A DNA stretch of 64,000 nucleotides, from positions 1-64,000 of the forward strand of contig NZ_WQCA01000008.1 in the NCBI RefSeq assembly GCF_013032445.1, read 5' to 3'. Made by a program: the position numbers and the translations under genes. This DNA comes from Ruegeria arenilitoris. GTDB taxonomy: Bacteria; Pseudomonadota; Alphaproteobacteria; Rhodobacterales; Rhodobacteraceae. The notes under the pieces were generated by a model. The model searched no databases. It saw only the letters and a program-made list of their open reading frames with translations, and was not told the DNA's origin. Positions 14,977 through 24,222 of the stretch are shown one piece after another. Numbering within the stretch: the stretch's first letter is position 1; each line of letters starts with the position of its first letter.

Positions 14977-16640
14977 GTGCGGTGGATAAGACCACTGATT
15001 GACGGAGTATCCCTCCCGTGCCTGCTTTTAGGTCTTCTGTTTTTTGCGGCCTCGCTGACCCCCTCCCTTATTCCACGCGAGCCGATGGTTCAAGGATTAT
15101 TAGGCGGGATCTTGGTGGCGCTTGGCTACCTTCTAGGGCGTGTGTTCGAACTGATTTGGCAGGCCGCTGATCTGCCGCGCATGCGCGGACGTCTAGCGCT
15201 TGTCGGTAACATTGTCTTTGCAGCTCTTGTTGCCGGATTTTCAATATGGGCGCTGACCTTCAGCTTTGAATGGCAGAATGAGCTACGCGCAAAAATGGGG
15301 ATGGAGCTTGCAGATGCAAAGCACCTGGCGCAGATCCTATTGGCAGGGACCGGAACCTTTGCGCTTTTTTTTCTGATCGGCGCGCTCGTGGCTGCCCTGT
15401 TCCGATGGGTCAGGGGCCGCTTCTATCGCTTCATGCCGCCGCGCCGGGCCAATGTTCTGGGCGTTGTGACGGTCGCCCTGCTGCTCTTCGTCGTCACCCG
15501 CGACGGCATTTTCGACCGGGTGGTCACGGGCCTCGATGAAAGTTATGAGGCTGCTCAGATGCTATTTGATGTCGCGCCTGACCTGCCCGAAAGACCGGAT
15601 CAGGCCGGTTCCGAAGCGTCTCTGATTGACTGGGCGGCGATGGGTCAGCCCGGCCGAGATTTCGTCCTGGGTGGCCCGGACGCCAAGCGATTTCCGCCTT
15701 CTCAGGCAAACCCGCGCTGGACCCTATACGGGTTTATGTCGGCCGGGCAAACGGCGAGTCACCGCAAGAGCGGGCCGAACTGGCACTTGCCGAGCTAAAA
15801 CGGCTGAGGGCTTTTGATCGGGAAGTTCTGATCGTTACTAGCCCCACAGGAACCGGTTGGATGGACCCGGGTTCTCACGATCCGGTGGAATACATGCACA
15901 ATGGCGACATCGCGACGGTTAGCGCCCAGTATTCCTACCTACAATCGCCTCTGGCTTTAGTTCTAGAAACCCGGACCGGCCTCGATCAGGCAACCGCGCT
16001 TCTCGACGTGGTGCACTCCTATTGGCGGACGCTGCCAAAGGATCGCCGCCCAAGATTTTACGTGCACGGTCTGAGTCTTGGTGCTTGGTCGTCGATGTAC
16101 GCCACAAACCTCTTCCGACTTGCCGACGACCCGATCGATGGGGCTTTTTGGGCAGGTCCGCCGTTTCCGTCACGGTTCTGGCAGCAAGCGCAGAACGCGC
16201 GCGAACCTAGCAGTCCATGGGTGCTCCCTATCATTGGGAACGGATCGTTCGTCCGATTTGCGTCGCACTTCTCGGATGCTTCTCAAGCCATCGCAGACTG
16301 GGGGGAGATGCGGATCGTATTCCTGCAGTATTCCAGCGATCCGATCGTCTTCTACGATCCGAGTTCGCTTTGGCGGGCACCGCCCTGGATGAACGAGCCT
16401 CCAGCTGAAGATGTTTCAAAGCATCTTGTCTTCATCCCGGTAGTCACGCAGTTTCAGTTGGCCCTCGACATGGCGTTATCTTTTGGCACGCCACCAGGAC
16501 ATGGCCACGCCTATTTTGCGCAGGATTACATCTCGCCCTGGGTCGAGGTCACGGCCCCTGCGGACTGGACTGCTACTGACACCAAACGGCTGAAAGCGCA
16601 TTGCGATATCGGGTACCAGCTTGGATGCCCGAACCGGTGA
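14977..16640 (+). pseudogene. membrane alpha/beta hydrolase (DUF/Abhydrolase_9, COG4425 type), single frameshift
   Basis: The GTG start at 14977 is preceded by GGAGGA. The first frame encodes four to five N-terminal membrane helices (LLFFAASLTPSLIPREP, GNIVFAALVAGFSIWALTF and others). Conserved family sequence then jumps frame near 15689: GPDAKR continues as ISAFSGKPALDPIRVYVG in the -1 frame. The second frame carries the nucleophile elbow GLSLGAW and the family ending. Together they make about 554 residues, the normal full length. One missing base explains everything, so this is either a recent inactivation or a sequencing error. Both halves otherwise look intact and uncorrupted. Confidence 0.85.
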
Positions 16641-16850
16641 ACCAGTGTTGACGTTCCTTAACCTGTCTTGCGAACTCGGCACAGGCCGTCGCTAGAAGCT
16701 GAGAGATTAATCGCAATACTGAGAAACGGCGCGCAAGGCGAGCGTTTGCTTCGGGCTCTATGCAGTCGTTCGCCATAATAGGCGTGAACGACTTCTATGC
16801 GGACAAAGCGGCCGCTGACATTTCAGCAAATTACTAATAGGTGCAATCAT

Positions 16851-17589
16851 TCAGGACGCTAAAACGTAAGTCAATGCGAGTAGTTGCAACGCGAGGCGCG
16901 TAGTTCTTTGACCGGCAAACCCGTCGATAGCCCGGAGCAATGCACCGACCTGCGCCGGATCTGTGATTGCCGCGCGGTGCTGCACCTGGGTCCGGATCAG
17001 GGCATCCTTCAAACCATAGGTCGGATCGTTGTCCGCCAGTCCCAGGGCGATGGCATAGCGAAAGACAGCCCCGGCAGCATATCGCAATCCGTACGGCGCT
17101 TTCGTGATTACACTTTTTCTCCATCTTCTGCAGCGGAGTTAGAATATCCCATACTGTTATTTGCGTGATCGGTATTTGCCCGATGCCTGCGGAAAGCAGC
17201 CGGTGAAACCAGGCGGTCTTTGCCAGCGTTGCTTCGGCACGGGCTTCGCTGCGCTTCTTTTCCAGTAGTTCTGCCGCCAAGTTGGAAAAGGTAGCGTTGT
17301 TTTCTGCCTCTTCTCTTGCTTTTTTGGCTTTGCGAACTCTGGAAGGGTCCTCGCCATTAGCGATCAGGCTGCGGGCACAATCACGTTTCCGTCTCTCATC
17401 GGCTAATGTCACTTCAGGATACTTACCCAGCGCCAGCAGCTTTTCCTTTTGGAGCCAACAATACTTGAAGCGTTATAGTTTCGAACCGTTCGGCTTCACC
17501 AGCAGATAAAGCCCGTCAGAATCGGCCTGTTTGTAGGGCTTCTCCTTAGGTTTCAGAGCCCGAATCCGTGCGTTGCTCAAAACAGGCAT
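16851..17589 (-). pseudogene. P4-type tyrosine integrase, broken
   Basis: From the ATG at 17589 the frame reads MPVLSNARIRALKPKEKPYK and DGLYLLVKPNGSKL, the N-terminal arm typical of P4/CP4-57 integrases. It then hits a TAA where the family has Trp. It continues in frame with KLLALGKYPEVTLADERRKR through the SAM-like domain (to HESAVRIA). A frameshift near 17090 follows, then the fold resumes (RYAAGAVFRYAIALGLADND). The frame stops at 16851, before the catalytic core. Three lesions make it a clear pseudogene. It starts 150 bp beyond the 3' end of tRNA-Thr on the same strand, the standard position of an island integrase. Confidence 0.85.
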
Positions 17590-17740
17590 TGGGGGTACCT
17601 TCCAGTCACCGTGCGGTACGTACCCAATTGGGGAGTAGATTTTAGCGCACGCAGCAGGACAACATCGGACAATCCGACAGTAGAAATCCTGCTAATACAA
17701 ACTACTATCAGTCGAAACCGGACGCAACTGGATGTTGAAG

Positions 17741-18070
17741 TGGTGCCCCCACACGGACTCGAACCGCGGACCTACTGATTCATACCACTACGACTTTCGC
17801 CGCCACGCACAGAGCGCTTTGTGGTCTGGACTTTCTCTTCACCGTGACCCCGGAGGGCTTTAGGTGGGTGCCGTCAAGTCTCTACACGTTCAATCCGAGT
17901 TGCCTCGGAAAGCTTCGCTCGGGATTGCCAGCAGCACTACCTGCTCAGGTTTCCCCGAATTTGACACCAGTTCACCTTAACGTTTCCATCAAGGGCTGCA
18001 ACTTTGCCTCAGAATTAGAGCTTGAGGCGGCGCTACAAATCAGTTGCTCTACCAGCTGAGCTATAGGGGC
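17741..18070 (-). tRNA. tRNA-Thr (anticodon UGU) interrupted by a group I intron
   Basis: The 5' exon (18035-18070) reads GCCCCTATAGCTCAGCTGGT then AGAGCAACTGATTTGT. The 3' exon (17741-17780) reads AATCAGTAGGTCCGCGGTTC then GAGTCCGTGTGGGGGCACCA. Joined they give a 76-nt tRNA with encoded CCA. All arms pair: acceptor GCCCCTA/TGGGGGC, anticodon stem ACTGA/TCAGT, loop TTTGTAA. The anticodon is therefore UGU. The 254-nt intron lies between anticodon position 36 and base 37, which is where bacterial tRNA group I introns insert. Confidence 0.92.
17781..18034 (-). ncRNA. self-splicing group I intron (Azoarcus tRNA-intron type)
   Basis: The intron is 254 nt long, follows an exon U and ends in G, as group I chemistry needs. 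It carries the core blocks I know from the Azoarcus tRNA-Ile ribozyme. These are GGTGTCAAATTCGGGGAAAC (about 17948-17968), GCAATCCCGAGCGAAGC (about 17920), TAGAGACTTGACGGCACCCA (17864-17884; P7/guanosine site), GGTGAAGAGAAAGTCCAG, and GGCGAAAGTC near the 3' end. A candidate internal guide, GCAAA at 18003-18007, can pair with the exon end UUUGU through the required U-G wobble. No homing endonuclease frame is present, so mobility would need reverse splicing or an outside enzyme. The hallmarks are seen directly; activity is inferred. Confidence 0.9.
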
Positions 18071-18568
18071 ACCTTTTTGCCTCGCTTCTTCGACATGACC
18101 AGACCCAATTCATTCTTGGATCAAGCCAATCAAACGGCTAAGCGTCAAAAGTCAGGACGAACTTCGGAACACTTTAACCCTTGTTCCTCGGACGCCGTCC
18201 CACTGGATGAGCAGGCGTATATGGCAAAAATTTCAGACCCGCAACCCGCTAAATTTCGTAGTTCGTGACGTTGTCCTCAAGCACTGGTTATGCCTGTTTG
18301 TGAACTTCCATTTCCCAGATATCGCAGAAAACACTGGTTCGATTGTTGGCATCATCTGAAAAGGCTGTCTGCGGCTTTTTACACTGATCTATAGGGTTTT
18401 CCGCAACTCGAAGAATTGTAGGCATACTTGCCTTGCGGTCGAGGTGCTCGGGCGTCAACGAGAGATGAACATATCCGAGATCTGCCTCACCGCAAACGTC
18501 CCTGTACGAGACGGTAAGTCACGCTAAATAATCTGAGGTTTACGGAACAGTTATTTGATATCCGGGAG
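18071..18568. other. gap between tRNA-Thr and its decayed copy
   Basis: No gene is supported. It contains the promoter side of the intron-bearing tRNA-Thr and degenerate sequence. Confidence 0.4.
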
Positions 18569-18645
18569 GCGCCTTGCCTACACAGTCTTGAAATGCGGAC
18601 CTGCTGATTACAAATCAGTATCTCTATTAACTTGGCTAAAGGGGC
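18569..18645 (-). pseudogene. decayed intron-less tRNA-Thr (UGU) copy
   Basis: On the minus strand this reads GCCCCTTTAGCCAAGTTAAT then AGAGATACTGATTTGTAATC then AGCAGGTCCGCATTTCAAGA. It aligns with the spliced tRNA-Thr from 17741-18070 over almost its whole length. The uninterrupted ACTGATTTGTAATCAG is kept exactly, but the D-arm, T-arm and acceptor 3' side carry many substitutions and the acceptor stem no longer closes. The copy therefore records the intron-free form of the same gene. Confidence 0.8.
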
Positions 18646-18825
18646 ACTTGGCGTCAATTACTTTCACTTGTAGTGGACCGCAAGCCTATATAAATAATGT
18701 AACTCGGGGATTTGCGGTGTTCATCACTTGGCAATGCCCCATCACTCAGAATGGCGTGGGTTTGACTGCTCCTGTCGCAGCCTGTAACTCGACGAACGGG
18801 GCACAAGCAAGGGCACGAACCGAAG

Positions 18826-19701
18826 ATGCAGGTTGCTATCCACGCAGGCGCGGCGTTTACCGACGAAGGTCGGGTGCTGGCTTCATTGACAAAAAATGCC
18901 TCCACACTGGCGGCAAACGGGGTGACGGTTTTTGGTCCGCGACGTTACAGACGCGTGTTCAAACCGGCTTTTGACAAGTTTGAGGCCGCATCTAACGACT
19001 TAAACTCGCAACAGAACCCTGATGAGACTTTGCCGGTCGGTGCAAATACCCCGCGGGTTTTATACTCCTGCGGCAGCTTCGTGGGAGAAACGGTATCGGC
19101 TCTAAAGGAAGGGCACCTGTACCCTCTTGCAGGCCGCAGAATGGCCTTTTTGGAGCAAAACTTCCGCGACCATCAGATCGAACTTTTCATGGGGCTCAGA
19201 AACCCGGGTAGTTTCATCCCGAAACTGCTGATGTCATTGCCGGAACAGGAACGCGCCGACGCTATTCGGAATACAGATCTGAGCTGTCTGAGTTGGATTG
19301 GCATGATCGAAGACATCCGAGATCTCGCGCCCGGAGTTCAAATTACATTATGGGGCAACGAAGACACCCCCTTTATCTGGGGAGACATCATTCGTGCTCT
19401 GGGTGACCTGAGCGAAGACACCCCACTAGTAGACGAACACGATCTGCTGCTGTCTTTGCTGGACGAAACGGGTCAGAAGGAAGTCTTGGAGTTGTCCCAT
19501 CAGGATGCCGAACCAAGTGAGGCAAGCCTGCACGAAAACATGGCTCGTATTTTCGAAAACCACGCAAAGCCGGGTGAAATCGAAGAAGAACTGGATCTGC
19601 CCGGTTGGAGTATCGAAGTCGTAGACGCGTTTACCGAATTGTATGAACAGGATCTTGAACGGCTTGGTTCCATTCCTGGGGTTCGTGTTCTTAAACCCTG
19701 A
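18826..19701 (+). CDS. conserved hypothetical protein, family not recognised
   Basis: This 291-residue soluble protein has no signal peptide or membrane segment. It begins MQVAIHAGAAFTDEGRVLAS with a short beta-turn-alpha that recalls sulfotransferase-like or nucleotide-binding folds. It continues with an acidic, helical C-terminal half (HDLLLSLLDETGQKEVLELS). The pattern FLEQNFRDHQIELFMGLRNP followed by SFIPKLL resembles roseobacter sulfotransferase-related hypotheticals, but I see no PAPS loop. A weak AACCGAAG precedes the ATG. It is the first intact gene after the tRNA graveyard and stands alone. Confidence 0.7.
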   Translation: MQVAIHAGAAFTDEGRVLASLTKNASTLAANGVTVFGPRRYRRVFKPAFDKFEAASNDLNSQQNPDETLPVGANTPRVLYSCGSFVGETVSALKEGHLYPLAGRRMAFLEQNFRDHQIELFMGLRNPGSFIPKLLMSLPEQERADAIRNTDLSCLSWIGMIEDIRDLAPGVQITLWGNEDTPFIWGDIIRALGDLSEDTPLVDEHDLLLSLLDETGQKEVLELSHQDAEPSEASLHENMARIFENHAKPGEIEEELDLPGWSIEVVDAFTELYEQDLERLGSIPGVRVLKP

Positions 19702-20058
19702 ACGCGTTTCTGGAAGCCGGCTCCTGTATGGCGGAGCCAATTATACTGCCCTCGCCGAAGAGTTTCTTCGAATCTGAAGCTTATTCAACTGCAGTGAGTC
19801 CTGTGACTGCCTCGGACGCATCCGGCACAAGATTTCACAGAGTGGATCGAAGTTGACCATTGAGCGATGAGACATCTGGCTTTGGAAACTGAGAACCAGG
19901 ATGGATGCTGACTTTATTCATCTCGTCAGGACTCTTGATGCCAATCATTGACCAACACGCCATTTCTGTTTAAATCGTTGGTTAGTGTCGCCTTTTGAAC
20001 AGGAGCAGTTCGCGAGAAGAGCTGCTCTTGTTCATGGGCAAGCCCGGTAATCGCGCGT
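19702..20058. other. intergenic region between convergent genes
   Basis: No gene is supported. An inverted repeat GGCTCC-N8-GGAGCC at about 19719-19738 lies just beyond the stop of the upstream gene and may act as a weak terminator for it; there is no U-tract. Confidence 0.4.
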
Positions 20059-21645
20059 TTAAGCGGCGACCCACATTTTCAATGGTGCCCGGAAATCCAT
20101 CAGGTCAAAGCCTTTGTGATCGTCGACCCAACCGTCGATCCGATCCGAAGTCGCACCGACAAAGTCGTTGAACATCGGACAGATCAGACCACCGTCATCA
20201 CGGATCAAAGCAGAGGCTTCCGCGTACATTTCCTTGCGCTTCGCTTCATCAAGCTCTGCGCGCGCCGCGATGACGATTTGGTCAAAACGCTCGTTGAAGA
20301 ACCGGGTGTCGTTCCAATCCGCTGTAGACAAATAGGCTGTGGACAGCATTTGGTCCTGAACCGGACGGCCACCCCAGTAGCTGGTGCAGAAGGGTTGCTT
20401 GTTCCAAACTTCGGACCAGTAGCCGTCATTGGGCTCGCGCTTTACGTCCAGTGTTATACCCGCGGCAACTGCGGACTGCTGAAACAACGCGGCCGCATCC
20501 AATGCGCCGGGGAACGAGTTCTCAGACGACCGAAGCGTGACTGGCCCGCTATGACCCGATTTCTTGAAGTGGAACGCCGCTTTGTCCGGGTCGTAATCCC
20601 GCTGTTCGAACTCGGTCGCGATTGGATAAGAGCCGTTGATGGGTGTGTCATTCCCCACAGAGCCATAGCCAAAGAGGATCTTGTCTACCATTTCCTGACG
20701 ATTGATAGCATATTTCAAAGCCATCCGCAGATCGTGATTGTCGAACGGCGCCGTATTAAGGTGCATGATGAAAACGTAATGGCCTGCGCCAGAAGTCGAG
20801 CGGACGGTAACTCCGGGTGCACGGTCAACAAGGCGCGCGGTACGGGGTGGCACCCGGTCAATCATGTCGACCTGACCGGATTGAAGCGCCGCGACACGTG
20901 CGGTGTTGTCGTTGATGACAATCGCTTCGATTGTGCCGGCATGGCCAATATTGTCATCCCAATGATTGGGGTTCTGTTCGGCCACGAAACGCACACCCAT
21001 ATCGGCGGCTTTCAAAATATAGGGGCCAGTGCCAATTACGGCGGCAGGGTCCTCCTTGCCGCCACCGGGCTGGATTACCAGGTGATAGTCCGAAAGCAGA
21101 TATGGGAGGTCTGCATTGGGCGCCTCCAACTCAACGATGAACAGGTCGCCATCCGTCCGCATGCCGGCGATACCACGCAACAAACCTAACGCCCCGGATT
21201 TGGTCTCTTCGTTCGAGTGTCGGTCGATGGTCTGCAGAACATCCTCGGCGGTGACGGGCTGGCCGTTAGAGAATGTAATGCCGTCGCGGATCTTGAACGT
21301 CCATGTTTTTGCGTCGGCAGAAGCCTCGAAGCTTTCAGCAACTTTGGGCTCAAGACCGCCGTCAGGTGCAAGCGCCAAAAGCGTCTCACCCCACAGGCGG
21401 GCGACCATATTGGCAGTCGAGTTTGCGGCAGTCGCAGGATCAAGGCTGTCGGTCGTGCCGCCGCCCTGGATACCAACGCGAATGGTACCGCCTTTCTGCG
21501 GACCAGCGGCTTTGACCGCTGACGACATCGCCAGATTGGCCGTTGCCGCTGCCAGCCCCAAGGCAGACGCCTTCCCAAGAAATTCACGGCGGGGCATTTT
21601 GCCCATGGCCGCCTGTTTTGCCAGATACTTGATGTGTTCGTTCAT
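20059..21645 (-). CDS. ABC transporter solute-binding protein (peptide/nickel, family 5)
   Basis: This 528-residue periplasmic binding protein has a twin-arginine signal (MPRREFLGKASALGLAAATA, cleavage probably after VKAAG). It also has the family-5 signature in TRVGIQGG..TDSLDPATAANS-type sequence and a YAINRQEMVDKILFGYGSVG segment. Such proteins deliver peptides, opines, glycosides or metal chelates to a Dpp/Opp-type permease. No permease or ATPase gene follows, so it is an orphan that must borrow a transporter encoded elsewhere or act as a sensor. It is 38 bp downstream of the sulfatase gene on the same strand, which suggests its ligand is a sulfated compound or the desulfated product. Confidence 0.9.
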   Translation of the reverse strand: MNEHIKYLAKQAAMGKMPRREFLGKASALGLAAATANLAMSSAVKAAGPQKGGTIRVGIQGGGTTDSLDPATAANSTANMVARLWGETLLALAPDGGLEPKVAESFEASADAKTWTFKIRDGITFSNGQPVTAEDVLQTIDRHSNEETKSGALGLLRGIAGMRTDGDLFIVELEAPNADLPYLLSDYHLVIQPGGGKEDPAAVIGTGPYILKAADMGVRFVAEQNPNHWDDNIGHAGTIEAIVINDNTARVAALQSGQVDMIDRVPPRTARLVDRAPGVTVRSTSGAGHYVFIMHLNTAPFDNHDLRMALKYAINRQEMVDKILFGYGSVGNDTPINGSYPIATEFEQRDYDPDKAAFHFKKSGHSGPVTLRSSENSFPGALDAAALFQQSAVAAGITLDVKREPNDGYWSEVWNKQPFCTSYWGGRPVQDQMLSTAYLSTADWNDTRFFNERFDQIVIAARAELDEAKRKEMYAEASALIRDDGGLICPMFNDFVGATSDRIDGWVDDHKGFDLMDFRAPLKMWVAA

Positions 21646-21683
21646 GGTGGTTTCCCCGTTGTCGTTTGAGAGCTTAGATTTGA

Positions 21684-23210
21684 CTAATAGGTTGCAAGTG
21701 ACACACCGCCTGCATCTGCGGCTGGCGGAAAGCGCTGTGACAGTTTTTCGATGATCTCGTCACGTTTGCCGCGATACTCTTCTTTGAAGTAGAGATTGAC
21801 GTGCTCACCCGGATCGTTGCGCAGATCGAACATCTCTCCCCAATTTGGGTTCTGAGGGTAGATTGTGACGCGCCATTCATCTGTCATTACCGTTTGATTG
21901 TAAGTGTCCATGCGCGTGCGTGGATGATACTCGGCAAAAAATTCTTGCCGTCCTGACCCGTCTGAATGCGTCATCAGGTGAGCGAACGAGACCCCTTCAG
22001 TCGGCTGGTATTTCAGTTCCAGATAATCCTGCAGGGTCGCGCGCAAATCCAGATGACTTGTCGTTCCATTACGTTCACCAGGTTCGATGCCCGGACCTGC
22101 GACGATCAGCGGTACCTGCAAGAGGGATCTGTAAGGGCTGGGGCCTTTTCGGATCAGCCCATGGTCGCCCAGGAGTTCCCCATGATCCGAGGTGAAAATG
22201 ACAACCGTATCTTCAAGACGACCCTGCTGCTCTGCCTGTGCCATGATCCGCCCGACGCAATCGTCAATCATCGAGATCATTCCATTGGTATAGGCGATCG
22301 CACGGCGAATGGAGTCATCCGAGAACTTCGATGTGGTTTGCAGAAATCCTTGCTCGCGCGGTGGTCCCGGATCGCGCAGAAAGTCGACGTAGCTTTTGTC
22401 TTTTTCATCATTGTCACCGTCGCGCAGGAAAGACGGCATCGCTGCCAACTCATCCGGTATGTGCGCGGGCATCGGCATGTCTGCCGGATCATACATGTCG
22501 CACCATGGCGCAGGGGGCGAGAATGGGTGGTGCGGGTCAGGGAATGAGACAAACAGAAAGAACGGGTCTGACCCATCATTTTCAGACAGAAATTCGCAAG
22601 CCCGATCTGTGATCCAAGAGTTGTAATGCAAATCGAAAGGGATGGCCGATTTCCAAACTTCGTCGATATCCCCGGATTGCGGTTCAAGCGCGTTTTCAGG
22701 CAGATAGAGGTCAGCTGCCCCCGGGGCAACGGTCTCCAGCCACCGGGCATAATGCCCACCTTCCGTTGCGCTAACGGATTCTCCAATCAGCATGTCGACC
22801 GTGTCAAACCCGTAAAAGGGGCCGCGCCATCCCTCACTTTCCGGTAAGTCCCAAAAGGCGTTCGAGTCCGGCATCAGATGCTCTGGCCCGGCCAGAATGG
22901 GTTGGAAATGAAACTTCCCTATCCCATGGGTCTTGTACCCCACGGCCTGAAAATCATGGGTTATCAGTTGCAGGTCTTCAGGCAAGGCAACCCCATTGCG
23001 CGTAAGACCGTGCGACCTTGCATATTGACCGCTGAACAACGTGGACCGGCTTGGAGAGCAGATTTGGTGCGGTGTGAAATGCTTGGTAAAGACAGCGCCC
23101 CGCTGGGCCAACGCATCTATATTCGGTGTCCTGACATGCTCGTTTCCAGTGCAACCCAGACTGTTTGCGCGTTGCTGGTCCGTCATAATCAAAATGACAT
23201 TCTTCTTCAT
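21684..23210 (-). CDS. type I sulfatase (alkaline phosphatase superfamily)
   Basis: This protein of about 508 residues starts MKKNVILIMTDQQRANSLGC, the metal-binding DQQR motif. The active-site C51-S-P-S-R is the substrate for formylglycine modification. TSDHGELLGDHGLIRKGP near residue 310 supplies the second metal cluster. Family members hydrolyse sulfate esters such as choline sulfate, aryl sulfates or carbohydrate sulfates; the exact substrate is open. No signal peptide is present, so it is cytoplasmic, and a formylglycine-generating enzyme or anSME must be encoded outside the window. I prefer the ATG at 23210; the frame extends to 23234 without a better ribosome site. It is divergent from a LysR regulator. 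Confidence 0.88.
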   Translation of the reverse strand: MKKNVILIMTDQQRANSLGCTGNEHVRTPNIDALAQRGAVFTKHFTPHQICSPSRSTLFSGQYARSHGLTRNGVALPEDLQLITHDFQAVGYKTHGIGKFHFQPILAGPEHLMPDSNAFWDLPESEGWRGPFYGFDTVDMLIGESVSATEGGHYARWLETVAPGAADLYLPENALEPQSGDIDEVWKSAIPFDLHYNSWITDRACEFLSENDGSDPFFLFVSFPDPHHPFSPPAPWCDMYDPADMPMPAHIPDELAAMPSFLRDGDNDEKDKSYVDFLRDPGPPREQGFLQTTSKFSDDSIRRAIAYTNGMISMIDDCVGRIMAQAEQQGRLEDTVVIFTSDHGELLGDHGLIRKGPSPYRSLLQVPLIVAGPGIEPGERNGTTSHLDLRATLQDYLELKYQPTEGVSFAHLMTHSDGSGRQEFFAEYHPRTRMDTYNQTVMTDEWRVTIYPQNPNWGEMFDLRNDPGEHVNLYFKEEYRGKRDEIIEKLSQRFPPAADAGGVSLATY

Positions 23211-23286
23211 TTTTAGCACTGCACCCCAAAACAACGGGACAGTATCACGGACCTTACATTTGAAATAATACTATCTGTTTTATATG

Positions 23287-23305
23287 ATATTTGTTAACCA
23301 AATAT
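23287..23305. promoter_or_regulatory. candidate LysR-type operator
   Basis: A perfect 7-5-7 inverted repeat, ATATTTG-TTAAC-CAAATAT, lies immediately before the lysR-type start and within the 97-bp divergent gap to the sulfatase. Its dyad form and T-N11-A-like spacing fit an autoregulatory LysR site. Confidence 0.5.
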
Positions 23306-23307
23306 CT

Positions 23308-24222
23308 ATGTTCACCCACAACCAACTCAAAGTCTTTTCTGCAATCATGCAAACCGGGTCGGTTTCCGCTGCTGGTCGCAGGTTGAACCTGTCACAACCC
23401 AGCGTCAGTCGGCTATTGTCAGATCTGGAGCGGGAATTCGGCGTGCCCTTGTTTCGTCGCCGAAGTAAGGGTGTGACGCCGCTCCCCGAAGCCGAGGAAT
23501 TCTATCAAGAGGTTGAACGCAACTTTCTGGCCCTTGCGAACCTGGACGAGGTCGCAACTCAGATCGCTCGAAAGGATCGCGGATCTTTATCCATCGCTAC
23601 AATAACCGCCGCCTCTTTGGATATCGTGCCTCAGGCTTTGAAGCGGCTGAACATAGCGGAAAAGAACATTCGGATCGATTGGCGGGTGCGATCTTCGAAC
23701 TGGATACTGGACTATGCCCGTTTCGGAGCGATGAGAACAGGTTTCGCCTATGTGTCCCGTTCGTTGAAGGAAATGAACATCTTATACGAAGGGAGCTTGC
23801 CGCATGTTTGTTTTGTTCCCGAAGGTCATCCCTTGTCCGCAGATCAGGGGGCGCTGAAACTGGATCAGATGGCGCCCTATCAGATTATCGGGCTTCGCAA
23901 CGAGGTTGAGAGTGCATTGTCGCTTAGCGATTTACCAGTAGGTGAGCACCCGCCAGTGACTGTCGAAACATCTTTAGCTGCACTCACTCTCTGCAAAACT
24001 TGTGGTGGGCTACCTGTCGTAGATGCTTTTACGGCTTGTCATTGGTGGAAGGGGAACAAGGGGCAGCCGCGGATCGTCGAAGACCTTCCTCTCTACCGGT
24101 TCGCAGTCGTCGAGCCGATTGGCATCAACGCTTCACAGATCGACAGGGATTTTCAAGATTGCCTGATCGAAGAGATCGAACGCGTCGTCTCGTGGATCAA
24201 ACGACTCCGAGAAAAAAATTAG
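23308..24222 (+). CDS. LysR-family transcriptional regulator, probable regulator of the sulfatase operon
   Basis: The protein has about 304 residues. The N-terminal winged helix-turn-helix reads FTHNQLKVFSAIMQTGSVSA then AGRRLNLSQPSVSRLLSDLE. A LysR substrate domain follows (about 90-295). The divergent position, sharing 97 bp with the sulfatase/solute-binding pair, makes that pair the expected target. Neither the ATG at 23308 nor the in-frame ATG at 23284 has a good ribosome site. The later one fits the family N-terminus and leaves the palindrome outside the gene. Confidence 0.88.
   Translation: MFTHNQLKVFSAIMQTGSVSAAGRRLNLSQPSVSRLLSDLEREFGVPLFRRRSKGVTPLPEAEEFYQEVERNFLALANLDEVATQIARKDRGSLSIATITAASLDIVPQALKRLNIAEKNIRIDWRVRSSNWILDYARFGAMRTGFAYVSRSLKEMNILYEGSLPHVCFVPEGHPLSADQGALKLDQMAPYQIIGLRNEVESALSLSDLPVGEHPPVTVETSLAALTLCKTCGGLPVVDAFTACHWWKGNKGQPRIVEDLPLYRFAVVEPIGINASQIDRDFQDCLIEEIERVVSWIKRLREKN

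Noticed and set aside
17741..18070. Reading the interrupted tRNA as a permuted two-piece tmRNA
   Set aside because: There is no tag-peptide frame, the two flanks form a normal tRNA-Thr, and the interior carries group I intron core blocks.
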